Assembly: GCA_900769765.1 (NCBI GenBank)
Contig: CAAGHW010000107.1
Coordinates: 1 to 21,096, forward strand
From: Bacteroidaceae bacterium
GTDB lineage: Bacteria > Bacteroidota > Bacteroidia > Bacteroidales > Bacteroidaceae
DNA length: 21,096 bases
Direction of reading: 5' to 3'
Shown: in pieces, positions 1 to 6,995 of the stretch
Position numbering within the stretch: position 1 is the first letter of the stretch
Layout of the letters: every line of letters starts with the position of its first letter
Notes under the pieces: generated by a model
Databases searched by the model: none
Told to the model about the DNA's origin: nothing
What the model saw: the letters and a program-made list of their open reading frames with translations, nothing else
Position numbers and translations under genes: made by a program

Positions 1-50
1 CGACCCCGAGATTACAAATCACGTGCTCTGGCCAACTGAGCTAAAGAGGC
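1..50 (-). tRNA. tRNA-Thr(TGT), 3' end cut off by the window edge
   Basis: On the minus strand the sequence starts GCCTCTT, continues with a D arm (TAGCTCAGTTGG...GAGC) and an anticodon loop TTTGTAA, giving anticodon TGT (Thr). The T arm and 3' acceptor strand lie beyond base 1. A tRNA-Thr downstream of hpf, ahead of further tRNAs and tuf, is the usual Bacteroidales arrangement, so the missing neighbours are predicted but not seen. Confidence 0.9.
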
Positions 51-90
51 AACGTACATTCGTGGCGCCGTTACTGTCGTAAAGCGAGTG

Positions 91-120
91 CAAATGTACG
101 GCTTTTTTTTTAACTACAAA
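91..120 (-). promoter_or_regulatory. Bacteroidota-type promoter for the tRNA-Thr operon
   Basis: On the minus strand, TTTG (117-120) and TACATTTG (91-98) are separated by 18 nt, matching the Bacteroidota -33/-7 consensus (TTTG, about 19 nt, TAnnTTTG). It ends about 40 nt before the tRNA 5' end. This suggests that the tRNA cluster has its own start site and does not rely only on read-through from hpf. Confidence 0.55.
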
Positions 121-150
121 ACTTTTTCGAGTTTTTTTTCGAAAAAAGTT
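119..150 (-). terminator. possible hairpin terminator after hpf
   Basis: On the minus strand, AACTTTTTTCGA and TCGAAAAAGTT can pair around an A-rich loop, followed by TTTTGTAGTT, 12 nt after the hpf stop. The stem is almost all A-U with only two G-C-rich steps, and it touches the -33 box of the tRNA promoter. It is therefore a weak candidate. Confidence 0.35.
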
Positions 151-161
151 CGTTTTTCGTC

Positions 162-449
162 TTATTTCGCTTTGCTTTTCTCTATTTGAACCTTTACGGC
201 ATCGATTGCACCAAGAAGAGCATCCTCGAAAGTATCACAAGTCTTGGAAGCAAAAATTTCACCGTTTCCGGTAGCCAGACGCAAGGCCACTTCTTTATTA
301 TTGGATGTTTCAGGCTTAACCAACTTCATTACCACCTCAAGAGATGTCGCACCCTCACAAAGCTTATCGAGCTTCGCAACCTTTTTCTCAACAAATTCCA
401 TCAACTGCTGTGATGCATCGAAATGAACAGATTGAATTCTTGTTACCAT
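162..449 (-). CDS. hpf: ribosome hibernation-promoting factor, short form (HPF/RaiA family)
   Basis: This 95-residue protein matches the short HPF/YfiA fold. The N-terminal beta strand is MVTRIQSVHFDASQQL, a helix follows (FVEKKVAKLDKL), then strands with VVMKLVKP and KEVALRLATGNGEIFA, and a last helix TFEDALLGAIDAVKVQIEK. Family members bind the decoding region of the 30S subunit and silence ribosomes in stationary phase. The long-form dimerisation domain is absent, so it is the short class. It is the last gene of rpsU-xerC-hpf, 23 nt after xerC, so it is probably co-transcribed with them. Family assignment is firm; the hibernation role is inferred from the family. Confidence 0.93.
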   Translation of the reverse strand: MVTRIQSVHFDASQQLMEFVEKKVAKLDKLCEGATSLEVVMKLVKPETSNNKEVALRLATGNGEIFASKTCDTFEDALLGAIDAVKVQIEKSKAK

Positions 450-472
450 AATTAAACCTCCTATATTAAAAG

Positions 473-1360
473 TTAGTTACTACCGGCTCTTGGATGAGCC
501 TTCTTATAAAAACGTTTCAGTTCTTCAAAAGTAAGATGCGTATAGACCTCTGTCGTCGCCAGGCGCTTATGCCCCAACAGTTCCTTGACCACACCGAGTT
601 CGGCATCATTGTTCAGCATCGCTGTGGCAAACGAATGGCGCAGCACATGCGGGCTCTTCTTTTTTACAGACGTTATGCCCGACAGTTTTTCACGCACCAT
701 ACGATACACCGCCGAGCGCGACACTCTGCCGCCGCTACGCGAGAGAAAGAGAGCGGACTCACACGACCGCAATGCCTCGCGCTGCTCAAGATAGCTTTCC
801 ATCTCCTTTTTCATCTCCATACCGAAAGGCACTATACGTTCCTTGCTACGTTTACCGAAGACCTTGACGACCGAGCGCTCCATATCGACATCGGAAACAT
901 CAAGTTCCACTAGTTCCGACAGACGCATTCCCGTCGAATAAAAACACATTATTATCATCCTGTCGCGACGAGCCTCGTATCCGTCACCAAAGACAACCTC
1001 GTCGAGCAGACAATCCATATCCTCTTCTTTAACAAATGTCGGAAGTTTTTTTCTCGCCTTAGGATTCTTCAAAGAAATCGCCGGATTATATTCGACACGC
1101 CCTTCGCAACGCAGATAGTCATAAAAGGCCCGCAAGGTACTCATCTTTCGAGAGACAGAAGAGGGAGCGGCACCGCCATCAACGAGCCCTGCCACCCACG
1201 CACGTATAAGGTCCGCATCGGCATCTACAAAAGACAAAGACTCATCCACGTCGGTGAGGAATGACCGAAAAGACCGAAGGTCATTGGCATACGCCCTGAG
1301 CGTATGTTGTGAGTAATTCTTTTCAACCCTCAAAAAACCGATAAATGAGTCTATAAACAT
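473..1360 (-). CDS. xerC: tyrosine recombinase XerC-like
   Basis: The protein has 295 residues, the normal XerC/XerD length. An N-terminal SAM-like core-binding domain (about 1-85, FLRVEKNYSQHTLRAYANDL) precedes the catalytic domain. The catalytic set is complete: Arg146 (STGMRLSEL), Lys170, His238-x-x-Arg241 (SPHVLRHSFA), His264 (LLGHKRLATT) and the nucleophile Tyr273 (EVYTH). Family members act with XerD at dif to resolve chromosome dimers. It lies between rpsU and hpf, the standard Bacteroidales place for this gene. A long hairpin covers the first two bases of its start codon (see 1359-1399). A second complete Xer protein is at 9380. Which of the two is XerC and which XerD is assigned from neighbourhood, not from biochemical evidence. 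Confidence 0.9.
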   Translation of the reverse strand: MFIDSFIGFLRVEKNYSQHTLRAYANDLRSFRSFLTDVDESLSFVDADADLIRAWVAGLVDGGAAPSSVSRKMSTLRAFYDYLRCEGRVEYNPAISLKNPKARKKLPTFVKEEDMDCLLDEVVFGDGYEARRDRMIIMCFYSTGMRLSELVELDVSDVDMERSVVKVFGKRSKERIVPFGMEMKKEMESYLEQREALRSCESALFLSRSGGRVSRSAVYRMVREKLSGITSVKKKSPHVLRHSFATAMLNNDAELGVVKELLGHKRLATTEVYTHLTFEELKRFYKKAHPRAGSN

Positions 1361-1399
1361 ATTCGTTGCCGCAAGACAATGTCTTACGGCAACGAATAT
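1359..1399 (-). promoter_or_regulatory. long hairpin overlapping the xerC start codon
   Basis: Bases 1359-1377 and 1381-1399 form a 19-bp inverted repeat with a single mismatch and a 3-nt loop. In the minus-strand transcript it lies between the rpsU stop and xerC, and its 3' foot contains the A and U of the xerC AUG. There is no U-run after it, so it is not a classical terminator. It may hide the xerC start, act as an attenuator or processing site, or stabilise the rpsU message. Confidence 0.75.
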
Positions 1400-1437
1400 A
1401 AATCAGATTAAATTAAAAAACAAGAAAACTCAGAAAA

Positions 1438-1629
1438 TTATTCTTCGTTAGCGCGAAGTTTCTGAACGTAGATAGCGTGTTCCATCTTCAATCTCTTAAG
1501 CACTGATGGCTTGTCAAACTGCTGACGAGCGCGCAACTCTTTTACTACACCGGTTTTCTCGAATTTTCTCTTGAATTTTTTGAGAGCTCTTTCAATGTTC
1601 TCGCCCTCTTTAACAGGTACTACAATCAT
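1438..1629 (-). CDS. rpsU: 30S ribosomal protein S21
   Basis: This is a 63-residue basic protein with the S21 signature: MIVVPVKEGENIERALKKFK at the start, KFEKTGVVKELRARQQF in the middle and KPSVLKRLKMEHAIYVQKL at the end. S21 sits on the 30S platform near the anti-Shine-Dalgarno region. In Bacteroidota it takes part in hiding the anti-SD (known for the group, not shown here). It is the first gene of the operon and is followed after 38 nt by the hairpin at the xerC start. A well-matched promoter is at 1684-1714. Confidence 0.96.
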   Translation of the reverse strand: MIVVPVKEGENIERALKKFKRKFEKTGVVKELRARQQFDKPSVLKRLKMEHAIYVQKLRANEE

Positions 1630-1683
1630 TTCCTATTTTATTTATTTAGTTTATATTATTATCACTTTAGACAAAATGCGACG

Positions 1684-1714
1684 CAAAATTAGATACATTT
1701 TCTCAATCAGCAAA
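1684..1714 (-). promoter_or_regulatory. Bacteroidota promoter for rpsU-xerC-hpf
   Basis: On the minus strand the -33 box TTTG (1711-1714) and the -7 box TAATTTTG (1684-1691) are exactly 19 nt apart, the consensus spacing. The -7 box is about 55 nt upstream of the rpsU start, leaving an AT-rich leader. Confidence 0.75.
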
Positions 1715-1870
1715 ACATTTGCACGTTTTTTTGCATAAAAAATTGTGTTTTTAAAGCCCACGGGCGATAAAAACAGAAATAAGAAGAAAAGCAAAGAACC
1801 GCTACAAGGATACAGGCACCTTATTAATATAATAGGTACAAGCCCGACGAGAAAGCACGCACCACCGCGT

Positions 1871-2092
1871 TCATGCGCCGCGTTCAATAGCCTCTACAGC
1901 ACGGGGCACATCCTTTTCATCAACCACGACAAGGACATCGCCCGACGTGGGAGAGTATGGCGATGTAACAGCCCCGATAGTCTCATTAATCACGGCACAA
2001 GGTATCGCATTTGCTTCAAGTAACCCCTTCACCACTTCGGCCTGCCACAGAGTACCGGCATAGACCTCCACCAACTTTTCTCTCTTTTCCAT
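1871..2092 (-). CDS. DUF2007 family small protein
   Basis: This 73-residue protein has the DUF2007 pattern: KLVEVYAGTLWQAEVVKGLLEANAIPCAVIN, then a variable loop, GDVLVVVDEKDVPRAVEAIE. The fold resembles a small ferredoxin-like or ACT-like alpha/beta domain, often called a putative signal-transducing protein, but no biochemical role is established. It has no transmembrane segment or signal peptide. It stands alone upstream of rpsU on the same strand and diverges from frr. Start choice: ATG followed by EKREKLVEVY; no other plausible start. Confidence 0.8.
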   Translation of the reverse strand: MEKREKLVEVYAGTLWQAEVVKGLLEANAIPCAVINETIGAVTSPYSPTSGDVLVVVDEKDVPRAVEAIERGA

Positions 2093-2327
2093 AACCTGAC
2101 AGTTTTATACAGAACACTCCAACCCATATCATTGTTGAAGGTTCCCGGATCATTTCACTCCGCTAATATACAAACCAAAAGGAGAGACAGACACTGGGAT
2201 ACAATAATTAATTTATTAAAAAAACTTAAAACAACGGTTTCATTCGCTCATTATAATTACATTTGCAATAAATGTATACATCAGGCATTTTTGCCGCCAA
2301 ACAAGAACAATTTAAATTTTTAGAATC
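2093..2327. other. divergent intergenic region (DUF2007 / frr)
   Basis: This AT-rich spacer separates DUF2007 from frr. A -7-like TACATTTG occurs at 2258-2265, 62 nt before the frr ATG, and could drive frr, but no TTTG box stands at the usual distance. The 63-codon reading frame at 2132-2323 has no recognisable protein character. I see no RNA gene or repeat. Confidence 0.4.
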
Positions 2328-2888
2328 ATGATAGACGTAAAAGCATGCTTAAACGAAGCTGAAGAGATGATGCAGATGAGCATCATGCACCTCGAAGACG
2401 AGTATTCACACATCCGCGCCGGCAAGGCCAATGTTCACCTCCTCGACTGTGTAAGAGTCAGCTCATACGGTTCAGAGATGCCGTTGAACAATGTTGCGAC
2501 AATCACAACGCCCGACTTGCGCACCATCGCCATCAAGCCTTGGGACAAGAACATGATTGCTCCAATCGAAAAGGCAATCATCGACTCACCTATCGGCATT
2601 ATGCCTGCCAACAACGGCGAGGTAATCATCATCGCCATCCCGCCATTGACAGGTGAGCGCAGAAAGGACCTCGTAAAGCAGTGCTCACACGAGCTTGAGA
2701 CAGCAAAGATTAGCATCCGTAACGCCCGTCGCGACGGTATCGACACAATGAAGAAGTCTGTAAAGGACGGTACTCCTGAGGACGTAGCGAAAGACGGCGA
2801 GGAGAGCCTGCAGAAAATCCACGACAAGTACATCAAGAAGGCCGAAGAGATTTTCGCAGCAAAGGAAAAGGAAATCATGACTGTATAA
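2328..2888 (+). CDS. frr: ribosome recycling factor
   Basis: The protein has 186 residues, the standard RRF length. It has the three-helix-bundle domain I and the beta/alpha/beta domain II (PLNNVATITTPDLRTIAIKPWDKNMIAPIEKAI). Conserved stretches include HIRAGKANVHLLD, PPLTGERRKDLVKQ and SIRNARRDG. RRF splits post-termination ribosomes together with EF-G. rsgA follows 11 nt later, a common pairing in Bacteroidales that combines recycling with 30S quality control. The start is ATG at 2328, following an AT-rich leader without a clear Shine-Dalgarno. Confidence 0.97.
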   Translation: MIDVKACLNEAEEMMQMSIMHLEDEYSHIRAGKANVHLLDCVRVSSYGSEMPLNNVATITTPDLRTIAIKPWDKNMIAPIEKAIIDSPIGIMPANNGEVIIIAIPPLTGERRKDLVKQCSHELETAKISIRNARRDGIDTMKKSVKDGTPEDVAKDGEESLQKIHDKYIKKAEEIFAAKEKEIMTV

Positions 2889-2899
2889 AGCGACCGAGC

Positions 2900-3832
2900 G
2901 TGCAAGGAACAGTCATAAAGAGTTCAGGCAGCGTCTATGGCGTCCGCGCCATAGACGGTTCTGTCATTGACTGCAGGGTAAAAGGCAATTTCCGTCTTAA
3001 AGGAATAAGAAGCACCAACCCTGTAGCTGTCGGCGACAATGTCATTTTCGATATGCGCGAGGACGGCACGGCATACATTGTAGATATCCTCGAAAGAAAG
3101 AACTACATTGTACGCAAAGCCTCGAACCTCTCAAAGCAATCGCACATACTCGCTGCCAACCTCGACCTCTGTCTCCTTATAGTAACAATCAGTCACCCCA
3201 CAACAGCGACCACATTCATCGACCGTTTCCTGGCATCGGCCGAAGCCTATCGCGTTCCCGTCGTAATAATTTTCAACAAGACAGACCTTTACGACGAACA
3301 AGAGAACGAAGAACTCGAATACCTTACCGCACTCTACGAGAGCATCGGCTACCGATGCCTACACACCAGCGCAATGGAGAACAGAGGCATTGAAGCCTTG
3401 AAGGAGATGATGCAAGGCAAGGTATCGCTCTTTGCAGGAAATTCCGGCGTGGGAAAGTCGAGCCTTGTCAATGCCCTGTCTCCCGAGATAGCTGCCAAAG
3501 TAGGCGAGATATCAAAGACACACGACACCGGCATGCACACTACCACATATACCGAGATGTTCGAGTTTATGCCCGGCAGCTACATCGTTGACACCCCGGG
3601 AGTAAAGGGATTCGGAACATACGACATGGAGACAGAAGAGATTTCGCACTACTTTGTTGAATTCTTCGAACTGTCAAAGGATTGCCGCTACGGCAACTGC
3701 ACCCACACACACGAACCAGGTTGCGCGGTACTCGAAGCACTTGAAAGAGGCGAGATAGCCCCGTCACGTTACCAGTCGTACCTGAGCATGCTCGAGGACA
3801 AGGAAGAGGGGAAATACAGAACATCGGAATAA
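2900..3832 (+). CDS. rsgA: small ribosomal subunit biogenesis GTPase RsgA
   Basis: The protein has 310 residues and starts at GTG 2900 (MQGTVIKSSGSVYGVRA), 11 nt after frr. An N-terminal OB fold (about 1-65) is followed by a circularly permuted GTPase domain: the G4 motif NKTD comes first, then G1 GNSGVGKSS and G3 DTPGVKGF. The C-terminal zinc finger shows CRYGNCTHTHEPGC. Family members release late assembly factors from the maturing 30S subunit. The GTG start is the only in-frame start that keeps the OB fold whole. The gene ends 1 nt before the shared terminator hairpin begins. Confidence 0.96.
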   Translation: MQGTVIKSSGSVYGVRAIDGSVIDCRVKGNFRLKGIRSTNPVAVGDNVIFDMREDGTAYIVDILERKNYIVRKASNLSKQSHILAANLDLCLLIVTISHPTTATTFIDRFLASAEAYRVPVVIIFNKTDLYDEQENEELEYLTALYESIGYRCLHTSAMENRGIEALKEMMQGKVSLFAGNSGVGKSSLVNALSPEIAAKVGEISKTHDTGMHTTTYTEMFEFMPGSYIVDTPGVKGFGTYDMETEEISHYFVEFFELSKDCRYGNCTHTHEPGCAVLEALERGEIAPSRYQSYLSMLEDKEEGKYRTSE

Positions 3833-3833
3833 T

Positions 3834-3869
3834 AAAAAACAGGCAATTGTATACAATTGCCTGTTTTTT
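3834..3869. terminator. bidirectional terminator between rsgA and asd
   Basis: This is a perfect inverted repeat with arms 3834-3850 and 3853-3869 (core AGGCAATTGT / ACAATTGCCT), flanked by A6 on the left and T6 on the right. It works as an intrinsic terminator on both strands and separates the convergent rsgA and asd genes. Confidence 0.9.
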
Positions 3870-3891
3870 ATTCATATGCCTGTATACTTGC

Positions 3892-4899
3892 TTATTTCTG
3901 TGGGTGAGCGATAAGATATTCAGCAATCTGCACAGCATTGAGTGCAGCACCCTTCTTTATCTGGTCACCTACAATCCACATGAGAATACCGTTGGGGTTG
4001 GTGATGTCCTTACGGATGCGGCCCACATATACAGGATCCTGACCGGCAAGGAACAGAGGCATAGGATAAACCTTCTCTTCGGGGTTGTCCATAAGGATAA
4101 GACCCTCACCCTCGGCTACGGCACAACGAACCTCCTCAACTGTCAAAGGACGTTCTGTCTCAATCCACAACGACTGTGAGTGTGAACGCAAAGCAGGAAC
4201 ACGTACGCACTGCGCACTTACCTCGATGTCGCTATGCATGATCTTACGTGTCTCGTTATACATCTTCATCTCCTCTTTTGTATAACCGTTGTCGGTAAAC
4301 ACGTCGATTTGAGGAATCACATTGAATGCAAGCTGATAAGCGAACTTCTCCACGGTAGGCTCTTCACCTGCGAGCACCTGACGGTACTGCTCGTAAAGTT
4401 CAGCCATTGCGGCAGCACCTGCACCGCTGGCAGCCTGATATGTCGAAGAGTGTACACGCTTGATGTGTGAGAGGTTCTCGATAGCCTTAAGAGCCACCAC
4501 CATCTGTATTGTTGTACAGTTAGGGTTGGCAATGATGTTGCGTGGACGGTTGTATGCATCGGTAGGGTTTACCTCGGGCACTACCAAAGGCACATCACTA
4601 TCCATGCGGAATGCGCTTGAATTATCAATCATCACTGCACCATGTTTTGTAATGGTATCGGCATACTCCTTTGACACGCTGCCGCCAGCCGAAACAAATG
4701 CATAATCAACGCCCATAAAGTCATCGTTATGCTTCAGTTCCTTTACAACATAATCCACACCACGGAAATTATATACCTGACCTGCGCTGCGAGCCGAACC
4801 AAAAAGCACCAACTCGTCAAACGGGAAGTTTCTCTCATCGAGGACGCGAAGGAACTCCTGTCCCACCGCTCCGCTTACACCTACGATTGCGATTTTCAT
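3892..4899 (-). CDS. asd: aspartate-semialdehyde dehydrogenase
   Basis: The enzyme makes aspartate semialdehyde from aspartyl phosphate with NADPH, for lysine/diaminopimelate, threonine and methionine synthesis. The chosen ATG at 4899 gives 335 residues starting MKIAIVGVSGAVGQEFL, a Rossmann GxSGxVG loop. A longer frame back to 4980 adds a 27-residue extension with no family match. The catalytic Cys128 is in NPNCTTIQ, followed by Gln155 (STYQAASGAG) and a His in RVPALRSHSQS. It is a single gene. A -7-like TAATTTTG lies at 4978-4985 on the minus strand, well upstream of 4899, which supports the shorter start. Confidence 0.95.
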   Translation of the reverse strand: MKIAIVGVSGAVGQEFLRVLDERNFPFDELVLFGSARSAGQVYNFRGVDYVVKELKHNDDFMGVDYAFVSAGGSVSKEYADTITKHGAVMIDNSSAFRMDSDVPLVVPEVNPTDAYNRPRNIIANPNCTTIQMVVALKAIENLSHIKRVHSSTYQAASGAGAAAMAELYEQYRQVLAGEEPTVEKFAYQLAFNVIPQIDVFTDNGYTKEEMKMYNETRKIMHSDIEVSAQCVRVPALRSHSQSLWIETERPLTVEEVRCAVAEGEGLILMDNPEEKVYPMPLFLAGQDPVYVGRIRKDITNPNGILMWIVGDQIKKGAALNAVQIAEYLIAHPQK

Positions 4900-4977
4900 T
4901 GTTATATTCTGTTTATTTTTAATCTTGAATTCCGTTGATATACCCACGCACAATGCCGTATATATCATTTTCCGATG

Positions 4978-4985
4978 CAAAATTA
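4978..4985 (-). promoter_or_regulatory. -7 promoter element for asd
   Basis: The minus strand reads TAATTTTG, matching TAnnTTTG, about 80 nt upstream of the chosen asd start. No good TTTG box is found at 19-21 nt, so only the -7 element is called. Confidence 0.4.
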
Positions 4986-5078
4986 CTTAAAAATTAGATA
5001 TTTGTACACCGCTATCGCTATTTTTTTGTATTTTCGTTGAGAAAAACAGTGCAATAAACAGAGATATTGACACATTTT

Positions 5079-5786
5079 ATGAGAGGAAACTGGTTACAAC
5101 GCGGCGAACTGTTGCTTGGCGAGAACAAGCAGAAAAAGCTCAAAGAGGCACATCTGCTCATCATAGGCTTGGGCGGAGTAGGCTCATGGGCCGCCGAGAT
5201 GCTGTGCCGTGCAGGCGTCGGAACATTCACCATCATCGATGCCGACGTGGTGGATATCACGAACATCAACCGCCAGATGCCGGCATTGGCGTGTAATGTA
5301 GGAAAGCCCAAATGCGACATCGTAGCCGAGCGCATGCGCGCAATAAATCCCGATGCAAAAATATTTGTAAAACAGATATTCATAGACGCCGACAACATCA
5401 AGCCGTTGTTCGAAGAGAACAATTTCGATTTCGTTATCGACGCCATAGATACTCTGGAGCCCAAAGGAGCACTTATAAAGGAGTGTTGGGAGCGTGGCAT
5501 AAAGATTGTCTCGAGCATGGGCGCAGGAGCAAAAGCCAACCTTGCCGACATACGCACCGGCGACCTGTGGAAGAGCGAACACTGCACATTGGCAAAGAAC
5601 GTACGCCGTCTGTTGCGCGATTGGCGCGGAAAGCACAGGCTGCCCGTAATATACAGCATTGAGCAACCACGTAAAGAGGCCATACAGCCTAACCCCAACG
5701 GCGGCAAGCCGATAATAGGCTCGTTGGCATACTTCACGGCAACATTCGGTTGCTACATGGCAGAATATGTAATAAAAGAGATATGA
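5079..5786 (+). CDS. tcdA: tRNA threonylcarbamoyladenosine dehydratase (TcdA/CsdL-like)
   Basis: This is an E1-like (ThiF/MoeB fold) enzyme of 235 residues from the ATG at 5079. A TTG four codons upstream is the alternative start. The nucleotide-binding loop GLGGVGSWAAE is near residue 30, followed by IIDADVVDITNINRQ (adenylation site) and the family-typical VSSMGAGAKANLADIR and FGCYMAEYVI. TcdA uses ATP to cyclise the t6A37 modification of ANN-decoding tRNAs. The next gene starts inside its stop codon (ATGA), indicating translational coupling to an ABC ATPase. That coupling is positional; no functional link is known. Confidence 0.9.
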   Translation: MRGNWLQRGELLLGENKQKKLKEAHLLIIGLGGVGSWAAEMLCRAGVGTFTIIDADVVDITNINRQMPALACNVGKPKCDIVAERMRAINPDAKIFVKQIFIDADNIKPLFEENNFDFVIDAIDTLEPKGALIKECWERGIKIVSSMGAGAKANLADIRTGDLWKSEHCTLAKNVRRLLRDWRGKHRLPVIYSIEQPRKEAIQPNPNGGKPIIGSLAYFTATFGCYMAEYVIKEI

Positions 5787-6445
5787 TAAGGATAGAGAAC
5801 CTTACGAAACGGTTTGGAGAACTACAGGTCCTGAAAGGAGTAAGCCTTGAGGTGGAAAGAGGCGAGGTGATAAGCATTGTCGGCCCAAGCGGAGCCGGCA
5901 AGACAACCCTTTTGCAGCTGATAGGCACACTCGACAAACCAACCGACGGAAAGATATTCTTCAACGACGAAGAGCTGTCGCGCATGAACAACAAGCGCTT
6001 GGCGACATTCCGCAACAGACACATAGGCTTTGTATTCCAATTCCATCAGCTGTTGCCCGAGTTCACAGCCTTGGAGAACATCATAATACCGGCACTCATC
6101 GCAGGACGCGACCGCAAGGAAGCCGAGAAAGAGGCTATGGAACTGCTAAAGATAATGAAGCTCGAAGAACGCGCCGGACATAAGCCTGCCGAGATGTCGG
6201 GAGGCGAGAACCAACGCATAGCAGTAGCGAGAGCATTGATAAACCACCCCGACGTAATCCTTGCCGATGAGCCATCGGGCAGCCTCGACAGCAAGAACAA
6301 AGAGGAACTGCACAAGCTCTTCTTTGACTTGCGCGACAAGTTCGGGCAGACATTCATCATTGTGACCCACGATGAGACACTTGCAGCACTCACCGACCGG
6401 ACAATAAGAATGGTTGACGGCACAATAGCAGGAGAGGTTCAGTAA
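5783..6445 (+). CDS. lolD: LolD-like ABC transporter ATP-binding protein
   Basis: The protein has 220 residues from ATG 5783, which overlaps the tcdA stop. An upstream in-frame start at 5750 would only add tcdA-coding sequence. Walker A is GPSGAGKTT (34-42), the signature is MSGGENQR, Walker B is VILADEPSG and the switch His is in VTHDE. The sequence FQFHQLLPEFTALENIIIPAL is characteristic of the MacB/LolD subfamily. LolD powers release of outer-membrane lipoproteins from the inner membrane together with LolC/E. A LolC/E-like permease is encoded on the opposite strand 550 bp away, not in the same operon. The gene symbol is by family; MacB-type export is the alternative. Confidence 0.85.
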   Translation: MIRIENLTKRFGELQVLKGVSLEVERGEVISIVGPSGAGKTTLLQLIGTLDKPTDGKIFFNDEELSRMNNKRLATFRNRHIGFVFQFHQLLPEFTALENIIIPALIAGRDRKEAEKEAMELLKIMKLEERAGHKPAEMSGGENQRIAVARALINHPDVILADEPSGSLDSKNKEELHKLFFDLRDKFGQTFIIVTHDETLAALTDRTIRMVDGTIAGEVQ

Positions 6446-6468
6446 AAATCACATAAAGATAAACAACA

Positions 6469-6960
6469 ATGAAAAAAATCACATTTTGTATTGTTGCAAT
6501 ACTCTCTGCAACACTTTCGATGGCACAGGAACATCGTGGCGGACAGGAGCGCACAGCATTCTACGACCGCATGGAGTTCAACCCCGAGAACATGGCGGCA
6601 TGGCAGACCGGCCGACTGCAACAGGCACTGCAACTCGACAGCATGCAGTATCAGGTAATCTTCCTTATGAACTATGCCGATGCGGTAACAATGCAAGACA
6701 GCATAAAAGCACGCAGAGAGCGTGCAGCAAAGATGCGCGCCGAAGGCAAAAGACCCGAACGCCCCAGCGAAGAGCAGATGAAAGCCCGTATGGAGATAGA
6801 GAAAGAGCGCGAGCAGATACGCAACGAACAGATGAAACAGATACTCACAGCCGAGCAATACGAGAAATACCTCAAATACATCGAGGAGCAGAAAGAGAGG
6901 ATGCGTCACCACAGACCCGGCAACCGCCCCGACCGTCCCGGCCATGACGTACAAAAATAA
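6469..6960 (+). CDS. small secreted Spy/CpxP-like or DUF4890-like protein
   Basis: This is a 163-residue protein with a clear signal peptide (MKKITFCIVAILSATLSMAQ, cleavage about residue 19-20). The mature part is helical and highly charged, with long Glu/Arg/Lys/Gln stretches (KARMEIEKEREQIRNEQMKQ) and a final LTAEQYEKYLKY motif, followed by a basic Pro/Arg/His tail. A short helical periplasmic protein ending in LTxEQ-type repeats resembles Spy/CpxP-family chaperones and the DUF4890 proteins of Bacteroidales. The exact family is not certain. It starts 23 nt after lolD, so it is probably in the same transcript, and it ends at a bidirectional terminator. Confidence 0.7.
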   Translation: MKKITFCIVAILSATLSMAQEHRGGQERTAFYDRMEFNPENMAAWQTGRLQQALQLDSMQYQVIFLMNYADAVTMQDSIKARRERAAKMRAEGKRPERPSEEQMKARMEIEKEREQIRNEQMKQILTAEQYEKYLKYIEEQKERMRHHRPGNRPDRPGHDVQK

Positions 6961-6995
6961 AAAAATATGGAGTACTGCGGTACTCCATATTTTTT
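6961..6995. terminator. bidirectional terminator between the secreted protein and the permease
   Basis: This is a 15-bp perfect stem (6961-6975 with 6980-6995, core ATGGAGTAC / GTACTCCAT) around the 4-nt loop TGCG, with A5 on one side and T5 on the other. It lies between convergent genes and overlaps the last bases of the permease frame. Confidence 0.9.

Noticed and set aside
1651..1887. 78-codon minus-strand frame with a hydrophobic stretch
   Set aside because: Covers the rpsU promoter and overlaps the DUF2007 end in another frame; phenylalanine-rich translation comes from AT-rich DNA.
4900..4980. 27-residue N-terminal extension of asd
   Set aside because: The Rossmann motif starts at Met of MKIAIVG (4899); the extension has no family match and contains the leader.
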